The position numbers and the translations under genes were made by a program. From Myxococcus stipitatus (GTDB lineage Bacteria > Myxococcota > Myxococcia > Myxococcales > Myxococcaceae), in assembly GCF_038561935.1 (NCBI RefSeq), contig NZ_CP102770.1:62001-126000 (forward strand): a stretch of 64,000 nucleotides of DNA. Reading direction: 5' to 3'. The notes beneath the pieces are model-generated. The model was not told where the DNA came from, did no database searches, and worked only from the letters and a program-made list of their open reading frames with translations. Positions 9,561-18,204 of this stretch are shown piece after piece; the stretch's first letter is position 1, and the number at the start of each line of letters is the position of its first letter.

Positions 9561-9575
9561 CCGGAATCCTTCCGG
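9561..9575. promoter_or_regulatory. 15-bp inverted repeat upstream of the sigma factor gene
   Basis: CCGGAA-TCC-TTCCGG is a perfect 6-bp inverted repeat with a 3-bp centre, ending 25 bp before the sigma factor ATG at 9601. It lies in the 278-bp divergent region between 9322 and 9601. It could be an operator or a leader hairpin. The evidence is symmetry and position only. Confidence 0.3.
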
Positions 9576-9600
9576 TAGCGGACTCGGGGCGTGCAAGTCG

Positions 9601-10485
9601 ATGCAGCGCAGCCGCTTCCATTCCTTCGTCCAGCACTGGCCCGCGTCCGCGACGAGAGACGTGGACGCGCCCATGCTCGAGGCGCTGCTGACGTCGTGGG
9701 TTTCCACAGGGCGTCGGACGTGGCCGGAGGTGGCACTCGCGGAGGAGGACTTCCTGCAGCACCTGGCCCAGCGGCTGGTGCCGGGAGATGTGTCCTCGTG
9801 GACGTCCGAGGCCATCCCCGCGGCGGACCTCTATCTCGCGTGTGCCTGCGCGAGAGGACTTCCCGCGGCGCATGCGGCGCTGGAGCGGCACTTCCTCTCG
9901 AAGGTGGCGCGAGCGGTCACCCGCGTCCGGGGTGGCGGTGTGGACGCGGAGGAGGTGCTCCAGCAGCTGCGCCAGCGGCTGCTCGCCTCGGAGGGGAACG
10001 CCGAGCCGCGCATCGCCGAGTACCGGGGAACCGCGCCCCTGTCCGCGTGGCTGCGCGCGGCGGCGGTGCGCACGGCGCTCAACCTCCAGCGCGCGGAGGG
10101 GCGGCGCGCGAGGGTGGAGCAGGAGGTGGAAGGGGCAGTGCTGGGAGGAGATGTCGAGCTGGACTACCTCCGGCGGCGTCACCACCAGGACTTCCGCGAG
10201 GCCCTGGCGGCGGCGGTCGCGAGCCTCTCTCCGCGCGAGCGCACGGTGCTGCGGCTGCACGTGGTGGAGGGGGTGAACCTGGAGCGCATCGGCGCGATGT
10301 ACCGCGCGCACAAGTCCACGGTGTCGCGCTGGGTGGCGCACGCGAGGCAGACATTGCTTTCGCGGGTGCGCGAGCAGCTGGCGGAGCGTCTGCGATTGTC
10401 GGTGGGCGAGCTGGACAGCCTGATGCTCGCGGTGGGCGGCCAGCTGGACCTCAGCCTCCCAGGCCTGCTGCGGGAGTCCGCGTAG
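9601..10485 (+). CDS. Myxobacterial-type sigma-70-like RNA polymerase sigma factor
   Basis: 294 residues. A poorly conserved first 90 residues precede a sigma region 2-like segment (EEVLQQLRQRLLASEGNAEPRIAEYRGTAPLSAWLR, then AAAVRTALNLQR). A canonical region 4 follows: LSPRERTVLRLHVVEGVNLE with the helix-turn-helix IGAMYRAHKSTVSRWVAHAR. This is the divergent sigma group known mainly from Myxococcales (the gmx1 family, as I recall). Such genes often neighbour Ser/Thr kinases. Here the nearest kinases, at 20.2 and 21.7 kb, carry anti-sigma-like zinc fingers and are separated from it by the T6SS/IS66 island. ATG 9601 was chosen at the start of the conserved part. Confidence 0.8.
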   Translation: MQRSRFHSFVQHWPASATRDVDAPMLEALLTSWVSTGRRTWPEVALAEEDFLQHLAQRLVPGDVSSWTSEAIPAADLYLACACARGLPAAHAALERHFLSKVARAVTRVRGGGVDAEEVLQQLRQRLLASEGNAEPRIAEYRGTAPLSAWLRAAAVRTALNLQRAEGRRARVEQEVEGAVLGGDVELDYLRRRHHQDFREALAAAVASLSPRERTVLRLHVVEGVNLERIGAMYRAHKSTVSRWVAHARQTLLSRVREQLAERLRLSVGELDSLMLAVGGQLDLSLPGLLRESA

Positions 10486-10646
10486 GCCCCGATACGTTCA
10501 TGTCGGTGGCCCTTCTGCGCGAAGGAGAGAGCGGCTGGCAAGTGCTGAGCCACTCTGGGCGCAGTCGCTAGGGGCAATGGTTGGATGACGCCGCACGTGC
10601 ATGCGGAGTGGGGGATGGATAAAATCCCCCCTTCTCGTTCACAAGG

Positions 10647-11402
10647 TCATCGCAGCGCAGGATTCCATTCGTCGACTTCGACCTCCAGTGCGGATTCGGT
10701 GGCAATCCGACCCAGAATCTTCCTGACGAGTCCAGCGTCGCGGCCGCCAATCCTGAAGGATTGGTAACCCAAAAGCTCTTCCCTTGGCGTCCGTTTGCAT
10801 ATCATGACTGCATCGTGTCGCTCGTAGATGCCACAGCGAGGCCCGGTAGGAATTGGCTTGTTGAATCCAAGGCTGCTCATCAGCGGATCAAGAGATGAAA
10901 GAAGGTCTGGCTCCTCACTGGAAAGAATGCCTTCACACTTCTGTGGCATCTTGTTGACCCTGAACCTTAGAAGTGCACCCCACGCCAACATCTCACGTAA
11001 AGTCTCGAATCGATCATAGAGGTCACCGCCCATGGCGTCCCGCTCCGTCACCAGCGCATCTTCCCGTGCTGGTACGTCGAAGTCGTAGAAGACATGTAGT
11101 GGCATTTGCTCATTGGATTCATAGCCAATGAGCAGGAATCGGGAATCGGGCGCGACCAACTTCTCGGCGTAACAGGCGAGGATGCGCTCTGCCGAGAAGT
11201 CTAGAGTGGGATAGGCAAGGGCACCCATGTCTTTGCCCATACGCCTCAAGAACCAATGATAGAACGGGGGCAAGGGTCTCCCTGCGATCCGCTCGACCTG
11301 TGCAATCAGCTCAGGATTCGCTCCCTGCCACTGTTTCGCGAGTTCTGGCGCAATTCTCAGGAGCAGTTCTTCCATCTCAAATTCTATTGAGGATGCTGAC
11401 AT
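10647..11402 (-). CDS. SUKH (SMI1/KNR4)-like putative immunity protein
   Basis: 251 residues. The N-terminal part (PELIAQVERIAGRPLPPFYHWFLRRMG) matches the start of SMI1/KNR4-type SUKH domains, where an acidic helix precedes a Leu-Pro turn and an aromatic helix ending in Gly. SUKH proteins commonly neutralise polymorphic toxins, including deaminases and nucleases. ATG 11402 has an AGGAA ribosome site and overlaps the end of the toxin gene by 19 bp, the expected effector-immunity coupling. It is full length and undamaged, unlike the other three genes of the operon. Codon use is visibly less GC-biased than in the flanking chromosome, which suggests acquisition. Confidence 0.6.
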   Translation of the reverse strand: MSASSIEFEMEELLLRIAPELAKQWQGANPELIAQVERIAGRPLPPFYHWFLRRMGKDMGALAYPTLDFSAERILACYAEKLVAPDSRFLLIGYESNEQMPLHVFYDFDVPAREDALVTERDAMGGDLYDRFETLREMLAWGALLRFRVNKMPQKCEGILSSEEPDLLSSLDPLMSSLGFNKPIPTGPRCGIYERHDAVMICKRTPREELLGYQSFRIGGRDAGLVRKILGRIATESALEVEVDEWNPALR

Positions 11403-12136
11403 TCCGTTTCCTGGTTCTCTGAGCAGAGTATCGAAGGAAGGATGACGTTACAGGTCAAACACGGTGGGACGGTCTTTCCGTGGCCGAAAAAGCCTTCGAC
11501 TTCCTGTCCGGTCTCTCCATCGCGAAATCTGATCTTCGACTCGACTGATTGCTTGCGACTGTGGAACCATCGTTCGGTCAGGCCACCTGGATAGGCCTTA
11601 TCCGAGAGAGCAAGCGCGAGTGCCTTTGGGCCGGCGCAAGACCCAGGAGGGTAGGCTGCGGAAGATGTGGCGCCAGCCTTGCTTTCATCGGCGCGTGCCT
11701 CAAGCCTCTCCCACATGCTCTCTAGGTTTTTCGCGCGGTGGCTGAATCGTTTTTTGAGGAACTCCTTGAACGATTGCTTTGTGGTGCTAGATGTATTTCC
11801 AGTCGTGGGTGCCACCCAATTGAGTTCCCGGATGCTGTCGCAGACTCCCTTGAGTGTCACCCGTGATTGGTCCGCATAGGTTTTCTTTCCGCACTTGCAT
11901 TGAACCACTCCTAGCATTGTTGAAAAGGGGTTGGGGAGTTCACCCTTGCGCACTTTTCTGGCGACCCTCTGCGCAAGTCGTCCGGCGCTGACCTTTGTCG
12001 ACGGAGTCTCTTTCAGTGTGCTGTCTTGACCATGCCGTTGCCTGCATAGAGGACATCTATCCTCTCCGTTGACGGCAGTGACGAGCCCGGTCGCTTGGAG
12101 TACCCCCATGAGTGTCGCCGCGTTGGCCGGGCTGCC
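11384..12136 (-). pseudogene. C-terminal part of PAAR-like/deaminase effector, cut off by IS66
   Basis: 251 codons (including stop) that were codons 130-380 of the effector whose start is at 14924. Deleting the IS66 element and one target duplication joins GPS (129) to GSPANAATLMG in frame. This part begins with a Cys pair (CPLC) and a second pair (CKCGKK) that resemble a zinc ribbon. The C-terminal toxin-like domain has CAGPKALALAL near residue 296 and PCLTC near 354-358, the layout of a deaminase-fold zinc site. The position usually holding the catalytic Glu is Gly298 (codon 11630-11632). Without its N-terminus and promoter it should not be made as a working effector. Confidence 0.7.
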
Positions 12137-12144
12137 GCTCGGCC
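12137..12144. repeat. Left 8-bp target duplication of IS66 copy 1
   Basis: GCTCGGCC directly abuts the left element end at 12145 and is repeated at 14538-14545. Eight-bp duplications are typical of IS66-family insertion. Confidence 0.93.
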
Positions 12145-12213
12145 GTAACCGTCCGGCGAGCGACGTGGCGCGAGGCATTGCAGGGGTAGAGGTGGTGGTG
12201 GACCCTGGCCGGA

Positions 12214-12528
12214 ATGTCGAAGCTGGTTGAGAGTGAAGAGTGGTTCCAGGTCGCCGAGGCGTTTGAAGCGAGCGGCCTGACGCAAAAGGAGTTCTCCGCG
12301 CAGCGCGGGTTGAGGCTTAGCACGCTGCAGTCGTGGGTTTACCGGCGCCGACGTCAGCGGAGCAGGAAGGCCCCCGCTGTGAGACTGTTGCCGGTGGAGG
12401 TGGCGAGCACGACGCAAGCGAGCGCGGCGATGCTCGAGATAGTGCTGCCCGGCGGAGCGCGAGTGAGGTTCGCCCCAGGCACCGACGTCGGGTACGTGGC
12501 CCGGCTCCTCACGGCGCTGGGCAGGTGA
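12214..12528 (+). CDS. tnpA: IS66 accessory protein TnpA
   Basis: 104 residues. A helix-turn-helix of the IS66 TnpA/Orf1 type (WFQVAEAFEASGLTQKEFSAQRGLRLSTLQSWVYRRRR) is followed by a short C-terminal beta unit. It is needed together with TnpB for transposition of IS66 elements. Only 4 bp separate it from tnpB. Confidence 0.9.
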   Translation: MSKLVESEEWFQVAEAFEASGLTQKEFSAQRGLRLSTLQSWVYRRRRQRSRKAPAVRLLPVEVASTTQASAAMLEIVLPGGARVRFAPGTDVGYVARLLTALGR

Positions 12529-12532
12529 GCGC

Positions 12533-12898
12533 GTGTTCACCCTGCCTGCGTCCGTGCGCGTGGTGTTGGCCACGGAGCCAGTGGACATGCGCAAGTCGAT
12601 TGATGGGTTGATGGCCCTGGTGCAGTCGGGGTGGGGAGAGGACGTGTACTCCGGGCACCTCTTCGCCTTCGTCTCGCGCAGAGGGGACCGCATCAAGGTG
12701 TTGGCGTGGAGTCGTGGCGGATTCGTGCTGCTGTACAAAAGACTGGAGACGGGGCGCTTCCGGTTGCCCAAGGTGGAGACCGAGGCGCGGACGGTGGCGC
12801 TGGACGCGACGCAGTTGGCGATGTTGCTGGACGGCATCGACGTGGCCGAAGTCCGACGCCCGTCTGCCTGGGCACCTCCCGGCCGCCCGGCCTCCTGA
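12533..12898 (+). CDS. tnpB: IS66 accessory protein TnpB
   Basis: 121 residues of the IS66 Orf2/TnpB family. The signature VRVVLATEPVDMRKSIDGLMALVQ and the segment LFAFVSRRGDRIKVLAWSRGGFVLLYKRLETGRF are characteristic. It starts with GTG at 12533, just after tnpA. It runs into the region where the tnpC frame is already open. Confidence 0.92.
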   Translation: MFTLPASVRVVLATEPVDMRKSIDGLMALVQSGWGEDVYSGHLFAFVSRRGDRIKVLAWSRGGFVLLYKRLETGRFRLPKVETEARTVALDATQLAMLLDGIDVAEVRRPSAWAPPGRPAS

Positions 12899-12944
12899 CG
12901 GCCCGGCGCGGGCGCGGGGAGCGGCAGCGCGGTATGGGCTGGAG

Positions 12945-14453
12945 GTGCCTCGAGAGCTGCCGCAAGACCACTTCTGCCCCTGGCGCGAGGAAGCCGAGGA
13001 GCTGCGTGAGCGGATGACTTCGCTGGAGGCGAAGATGGCGGCGTTGGAGCGCCGCGTCTTCGGCAAGAGGACGGAGAAGCTGCCGCCCGTGGCCCAGGAG
13101 CTGAAGGCCCGCCAAGACTCCCCAGAGGAAGAGCGGGCCCGGGCGGCAGCGGCCCTCCGGACGCGACGCGCACGAGCGGCCCGCAAGGCCGACGCCGCGG
13201 TGGAGCGTGAAGTCAGGCACGAAGTCCCCGCCGAAGACAGGCACTGCCCGGCCTGCGGCAGCGAGGAACTCAATCCCCTGGGGGAGGGGCGCCGGACGGT
13301 GGTGTACGAGCACGTGCCGGCCTTCTTCGAGAAGCAGGTGCACGTGCAAGAAGTGCTGGCGTGCACCTGCGGCCGAGGTGTCGTCACCGCGCCCGCGCCA
13401 CCCAAGGTGGTGGACAAGGGCGAGTACGGCCCGGGTCTCCTGGCACACGTCGTCGTCTCCAAGTGCGCGGACGCCATGCCGCTGCACCGCCTGGCACAGC
13501 GGATGGAGCGGGGCGGAGTCCCCATGAGCCGCAGCACGCTGACGGACCTCTTCCACCAGTCGGCCTCGGCGGTGCGGCCTCTGTCCTCGTACCTCTTGCA
13601 GCGCATTGCCTCGGCCGAGGTGGTGTGGGCTGACGAGACGCCGCTGCGCGTGCTGGACGTGAAGAAGACGCGCCGAGGCTACCTCTGGACGTTTCTCACC
13701 CAGACGCCCCAGAGCGAGTGGCTCATCGGCTACCGCTTCAGCCTGGGCCGCGCGGGCAAGACGCCCAAGGACGTGCTGGGCGGCACCACGGGCGCGCTCG
13801 TGGTGGACGGGTACACCGGCTACAACGCGGTGACACTGCCGGAGGGCCGCACGCGCGTCGGCTGCTGGGCCCACCTGCGCCGTCGCTTCTTCGAGGCACT
13901 GCCCACCGCGCCTGAGGCCCGGGAGGCGATGGACCTCATCCTGGAGCTCTACCGGGTGGAGGCCCAGGCGCGGGACGCGGGCCTCGTGGGCACTGCGGCG
14001 CATCGCGCGTTGCGCCAGGAGTCCAGCACTCGCGTTCTCGTGCGTCTGCGCACGTGGCTCGAAGTCCAGACGCCGCGCCACCCGCCGAAGAGTCCGCTGG
14101 GGCAGGCTCTCTCCTACGCGACGAAGCAGTGGGAGGCGCTCACCCGCTTCGTCGAGGACCCGCGGCTGCCCTTGGACAACAACCGCTCGGAGGCGGCGTT
14201 GCGAAAGGCCGCACTCGGCCGCAAGAACTTCCTCTTCGTCGGACACGAAACCGCTGGCGAGAATCTCGCGGGTCTCTACGCGCTGGTCGCTACCTGCGAG
14301 GCCAACGGCGTCAACCCCGAGGCGTACCTGGCTGACGTCCTGCTCCGCGTCCAGACGCACCCGAACTCGCGCATCGCGGAGCTGTTGCCTCACGAGTGGA
14401 AGCGTCAGCAGACCACCGGTCCGCCCGAGTCACGCTTCCAGCCCCAGCCCTGA
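12945..14453 (+). CDS. tnpC: IS66 transposase TnpC (DDE type)
   Basis: About 502 residues. An N-terminal coiled-coil segment (LRERMTSLEAKMAALERRVFG) is followed by a zinc-finger region (CPACG, CTC). The DDE core has Asp in VVWADETPLRVLD, Asp in LVVDGYTGYNAV and Glu in DNNRSEAALRKAALGRKNFLF. The C-terminal IS66 helix (AYLADVLLRVQTH, IAELLPHEWKR) is present. The start is uncertain: GTG 12945 was chosen, ATG 13014 is possible, and the frame is open upstream into tnpB. No internal stop, so probably active. Confidence 0.9.
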   Translation: MPRELPQDHFCPWREEAEELRERMTSLEAKMAALERRVFGKRTEKLPPVAQELKARQDSPEEERARAAAALRTRRARAARKADAAVEREVRHEVPAEDRHCPACGSEELNPLGEGRRTVVYEHVPAFFEKQVHVQEVLACTCGRGVVTAPAPPKVVDKGEYGPGLLAHVVVSKCADAMPLHRLAQRMERGGVPMSRSTLTDLFHQSASAVRPLSSYLLQRIASAEVVWADETPLRVLDVKKTRRGYLWTFLTQTPQSEWLIGYRFSLGRAGKTPKDVLGGTTGALVVDGYTGYNAVTLPEGRTRVGCWAHLRRRFFEALPTAPEAREAMDLILELYRVEAQARDAGLVGTAAHRALRQESSTRVLVRLRTWLEVQTPRHPPKSPLGQALSYATKQWEALTRFVEDPRLPLDNNRSEAALRKAALGRKNFLFVGHETAGENLAGLYALVATCEANGVNPEAYLADVLLRVQTHPNSRIAELLPHEWKRQQTTGPPESRFQPQP

Positions 14454-14537
14454 ACTCTCCTCCGGTCGCGGCATCTGCCGGGCACGGACCTCGTCCATCT
14501 TCAACTGCTCACGCCACGTCGCTGACCGGACGGTTAC

Positions 14538-14545
14538 GCTCGGCC
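14538..14545. repeat. Right 8-bp target duplication of IS66 copy 1
   Basis: GCTCGGCC, identical to 12137-12144, directly follows the right terminal repeat. It also encodes the last codons of the N-terminal effector fragment. Confidence 0.93.
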
Positions 14546-14924
14546 CGCAGTTGTTGAGCATCGGGTCGCCGAGCAACTGGACGTTCTTTCCTTCAATCTT
14601 CACGTCCATGGACCCAGGGCCCACGAAGCTCGTCGGGCCCTCTACATTGGAAGAGACAATCCCGCCTCCGTTCCCCTTGCTGGCCACGTCCCCCATCGAG
14701 CCGAAGGTGGCGCCCTTGATTGCCACCTTCTTGCCTTCGATGGTGACGCTCCTTGAATAGTCCTTCGGGTCTGTTCCGCTCTTGCCGATGTTGGGCAGCG
14801 GGGTCGGCACGAATGGTGCTGGGGGTCCCGGCATCTTGCAGACATTGGGCAGCGTCGCGGCGGCGACTCCGCTGCTTCCTTCCGTTACCGGGGTCTTTGG
14901 AACATTCACAGACACTTTCGCCAT
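14538..14924 (-). pseudogene. N-terminal PAAR-like (DUF4150) domain of T6SS effector, cut off by IS66
   Basis: 129 codons from ATG 14924. The sequence fits DUF4150, the PAAR-like family that tips T6SS spikes and delivers fused toxins: PNVCKMPGPPAPFVPTPLPN, GSMGDVASKGNGGGIVSSN and LGDPMLNNCGPS. The reading frame now runs from GPS into IS66 and stops at 14430. The reconstructed gene (14924-14538 plus 12136-11384) has 1140 bp, that is 379 residues plus stop, with no other lesion. It lies 13 bp downstream of the ketosynthase-like pseudogene, in the same operon. Confidence 0.85.
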
Positions 14925-14937
14925 GTGGATGATCTCC

Positions 14938-15988
14938 TCACGACTTCTGCGGAGCTTGCAGGAGCATGGCCCCTCTCAGCCCGCTATCTGAACCCGCCAT
15001 CACGAGTGCCCGAGGGCCCTGCGTGTAGCCCCTGGCGAAGGCCTGGACCGCCAGGATGGCCCCGAGGACTCCAGACGCGGCCCCCACGTCACCCCAGCTG
15101 TCGCTCGCGGCCTTGTATCCGGATCTCTTCCAGACCGACGGCGTCCGCAACGCGACGAATCCCCACTCCTCACTGCGGTAGCGCTCGCCGTTGATGTCCG
15201 AATAGACAGCGTCGATGCCTTCGCGAGGACTGTCGAGTCCCACGACGGCGCCTTGGACGGCCTGGGTCATGCCGACGCCGAACGAGCCCGTGTCACTGTC
15301 GCGCAGCAGTCGCTCTCGAGCGGTACATGCGCCTCTCACGATGGCCAGTGGAGTGAGGTGCAAGCGACGGCGCATCCCCGTGCTCATCAGTGCAAGACCT
15401 CCTGCTCCCTCGCCTGGAGTGAATCCGTTGCGAACTCCAGGCTGCGCGAACCTGCGGTTGCGCTCCAGCCATACGAACGTGTCCGGGTTGGTGGTAGCTG
15501 TCGACACCCATGACCAGGAAGAGGGTGTCCCTGCTTTCGGAACACTCCCTCATGACTTGTTCCACCGCCAGAATGGCCCCTGCGTGGCCGCGCCCGGCAA
15601 CCTCGACGCGAGCGCTGAGCATCTTCGCCTGGACATGAGCGGCCAGGGAGTTCGCTACCCAGGTCGCATCGTCCTCGGAGAAACCTGGGCGGGGTTCTGG
15701 CAGTGCGAGCAGCACCTTGAGCCCTCCCTTGTCGAGGAGCTTCTGCGCCAGCTTGGCTTGAATCTCATCGAGAGCACTCTGGGCCATGGACACCAGGCGG
15801 TCCCGTCCCTCGAGCCTGGACCCGAGCAGTCCGTCGGCGGCGACCACGACCGGCTCGCCGCGTGGGTCGCTGAACGGATATTCGGAGTACCGGCTGATTC
15901 CAGCGCGCACCGCCGCCGCGCTGCTCTCGGCGGTGAGCCCGACAGGAGTTCTCGCGCCGACGGCCACCACCTCGACCTGGGCGTTCAT
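14938..15988 (-). pseudogene. Ketosynthase-like T6SS-associated protein, frameshifted
   Basis: The thiolase-fold protein reads MNAQVEVVAVGARTPVGLTAES to LVMGVDSYH in one frame, then continues as NPDTFVWLERNRRFA and GFTPGEGAGGLALMS in the next, to the stop at 14938. The span of 1051 bp is 3n+1, and one extra base near 15487-15494 (in CACCAAC on the coding strand) explains the break. The usual nucleophile region reads GRGHAGAILAVEQ, without the catalytic Cys, so the intact form would be a non-condensing homologue. Such proteins accompany DUF2169 and PAAR-like genes in T6SS effector loci. Its start overlaps the DUF2169 stop as ATGA. A sequencing error is the other explanation for the frameshift. 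Confidence 0.75.
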
Positions 15989-16557
15989 GTCGTGCTTCTC
16001 TGTTCGACGATCTCCGTCTCGTCGAGATAGTCCGCATCTGGGGCGGGAACGCGCAGCGTGCTCTGCCACACCAGGGACAGGCGTCTTTCCTCGGGCTCTA
16101 CGAGCACCGTCACCAGGCGGGGACTGTGAGGCTCGCGGCGTGTGCCGATGCACGTGGTGAAGCGGAGCAGGATGCGCGGAAGCTCGAAGCGCAGAACACC
16201 GTCAGGGGTCATGTTCAGGAGTTCGACACGCTCGCCTCCGACGAGAGGCTTCCTTGTACGTTGGTCCTTGGGAGCACTCAGCGCGAAGTCAGGGTCGAAG
16301 TCATCCGGCAGCAGGGGCTTCTTCGCCTGTGCCCACCGTGCGTCATAGGTCCCTGCAAGCTTTCGGCGCGGCATCCATGCGGAATCAATCGGACCGAACC
16401 CCGCAGGTCCCATCTCCGCTGGCTCGCCGCGTGGATACTCTATCGCGTGGGCCTGCTTCCCAATCAGGTGGGGGACTCGCCGCGCGAAGCCGCGCCCGAT
16501 GGGATTCCTCTCGTCGACGCGATGCTTCTGGGGATCAGCATCCGAGAGGTCGCTGCC
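15985..16557 (-). pseudogene. C-terminal part of DUF2169 protein, cut off by IS66 copy 2
   Basis: 191 codons including stop. It begins GSDLSDADPQKHRVDERNPIGRGF, which joins exactly to RYEFAFG from the fragment at 18959-19396, restoring the family motif AFGG-x-D followed by NPxGRGF. The last codons overlap the ketosynthase-like start (ATGA). DUF2169 proteins are adaptor or chaperone-like partners of PAAR-tipped T6SS effectors. The separated part has no promoter or start of its own. Confidence 0.85.
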
Positions 16558-16565
16558 GCCGAACG
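16558..16565. repeat. Left 8-bp target duplication of IS66 copy 2
   Basis: GCCGAACG abuts the element end at 16566 and is repeated at 18959-18966. Confidence 0.93.
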
Positions 16566-16649
16566 GTAACCGTCCGGTCAGCGACGTGGCGTGAGCAGTT
16601 GAAGATGGACGAGGTCCGTGCCCGGCAGATGCCGCGACCGGAGGAGAGT

Positions 16650-18158
16650 TCAGGGCTGGGGCTGGAAGCGTGACTCGGGCGGACCGGTGGTCTGCTGACG
16701 CTTCCACTCGTGAGGCAACAGCTCCGCGATGCGCGAGTTCGGGTGCGTCTGGACGCGGAGCAGGACGTCAGCCAGGTACGCCTCGGGGTTGACGCCGTTG
16801 GCCTCGCAGGTAGCGACCAGCGCGTAGAGACCCGCGAGATTCTCGCCAGCGGTTTCGTGTCCGACGAAGAGGAAGTTCTTGCGGCCGAGTGCGGCCTTTC
16901 GCAACGCCGCCTCCGAGCGGTTGTTGTCCAAGGGCAGCCGCGGGTCCTCGACGAAGCGGGTGAGCGCCTCCCACTGCTTCGTCGCGTAGGAGAGAGCCTG
17001 CCCCAGCGGACTCTTCGGCGGGTGGCGCGGCGTCTGGACTTCGAGCCACGTGCGCAGACGCACGAGAACGCGAGTGCTGGACTCCTGGCGCAACGCGCGA
17101 TGCGCCGCAGTGCCCACGAGGCCCGCGTCCCGCGCCTGGGCCTCCACCCGGTAGAGCTCCAGGATGAGGTCCATCGCCTCCCGGGCCTCAGGCGCGGTGG
17201 GCAGTGCCTCGAAGAAGCGACGGCGCAGGTGGGCCCAGCAGCCGACGCGCGTGCGGCCCTCCGGCAGTGTCACCGCGTTGTAGCCGGTGTACCCGTCCAC
17301 CACGAGCGCGCCCGTGGTGCCGCCCAGCACGTCCTTGGGCGTCTTGCCCGCGCGGCCCAGGCTGAAGCGGTAGCCGATGAGCCACTCGCTCTGGGGCGTC
17401 TGGGTGAGAAACGTCCAGAGGTAGCCTCGGCGCGTCTTCTTCACGTCCAGCACGCGCAGCGGCGTCTCGTCAGCCCACACCACCTCGGCCGAGGCAATGC
17501 GCTGCAAGAGGTACGAGGACAGAGGCCGCACCGCCGAGGCCGACTGGTGGAAGAGGTCCGTCAGCGTGCTGCGGCTCATGGGGACTCCGCCCCGCTCCAT
17601 CCGCTGTGCCAGGCGGTGCAGCGGCATGGCGTCCGCGCACTTGGAGACGACGACGTGTGCCAGGAGACCCGGGCCGTACTCGCCCTTGTCCACCACCTTG
17701 GGTGGCGCGGGCGCGGTGACGACACCTCGGCCGCAGGTGCACGCCAGCACTTCTTGCACGTGCACCTGCTTCTCGAAGAAGGCCGGCACGTGCTCGTACA
17801 CCACCGTCCGGCGCCCCTCCCCCAGGGGATTGAGTTCCTCGCTGCCGCAGGCCGGGCAGTGCCTGTCTTCGGCGGGGACTTCGTGCCTGACTTCACGCTC
17901 CACCGCGGCGTCGGCCTTGCGGGCCGCTCGTGCGCGTCGCGTCCGGAGGGCCGCTGCCGCCCGGGCCCGCTCTTCCTCTGGGGAGTCTTGGCGGGCCTTC
18001 AGCTCCTGGGCCACGGGCGGCAGCTTCTCCGTCCTCTTGCCGAAGACGCGGCGCTCCAACGCCGCCATCTTCGCCTCCAGCGAAGTCATCCGCTCACGCA
18101 GCTCCTCGGCTTCCTCGCGCCAGGGGCAGAAGTGGTCTTGCGGCAGCTCTCGAGGCAC
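16650..18158 (-). CDS. tnpC: IS66 transposase TnpC (copy 2)
   Basis: Identical in sequence to the tnpC of copy 1: coiled coil, zinc finger, DDE residues in WADETP, VDGYTG and NNRSEAA, and the IS66 C-terminal helix. GTG 18158 is the start corresponding to 12945 of copy 1. The frame is also open further upstream to 18389. Confidence 0.9.
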   Translation of the reverse strand: MPRELPQDHFCPWREEAEELRERMTSLEAKMAALERRVFGKRTEKLPPVAQELKARQDSPEEERARAAAALRTRRARAARKADAAVEREVRHEVPAEDRHCPACGSEELNPLGEGRRTVVYEHVPAFFEKQVHVQEVLACTCGRGVVTAPAPPKVVDKGEYGPGLLAHVVVSKCADAMPLHRLAQRMERGGVPMSRSTLTDLFHQSASAVRPLSSYLLQRIASAEVVWADETPLRVLDVKKTRRGYLWTFLTQTPQSEWLIGYRFSLGRAGKTPKDVLGGTTGALVVDGYTGYNAVTLPEGRTRVGCWAHLRRRFFEALPTAPEAREAMDLILELYRVEAQARDAGLVGTAAHRALRQESSTRVLVRLRTWLEVQTPRHPPKSPLGQALSYATKQWEALTRFVEDPRLPLDNNRSEAALRKAALGRKNFLFVGHETAGENLAGLYALVATCEANGVNPEAYLADVLLRVQTHPNSRIAELLPHEWKRQQTTGPPESRFQPQP

Positions 18159-18204
18159 CTCCAGCCCATACCGCGCTGCCGCTCCCCGCGCCCGCGCCGG
18201 GCCG

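Larger units (their letters stand above)
12145..14537 (+). mobile_element. IS66-family insertion sequence, copy 1 (2393 bp)
   Basis: Both ends start with GTAACCGTCCGG as imperfect terminal inverted repeats; 27 of the first 30 bases match (12145-12174 against 14508-14537). It carries tnpA, tnpB and tnpC in the order normal for IS66, and is flanked by GCTCGGCC on both sides. It has inserted after codon 129 of the PAAR-like effector gene, in the opposite orientation to it. Length and all encoded proteins are identical to copy 2 at 16566-18958, so transposition was recent and both copies look functional. Confidence 0.96.

Noticed and set aside
10610..10630. Hairpin GGGGGAT/ATCCCCC between the sigma factor and the SUKH-like gene
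   Set aside because: The stem is only 7 bp and no T-run follows. It could be a terminator, but the support is too weak to list.
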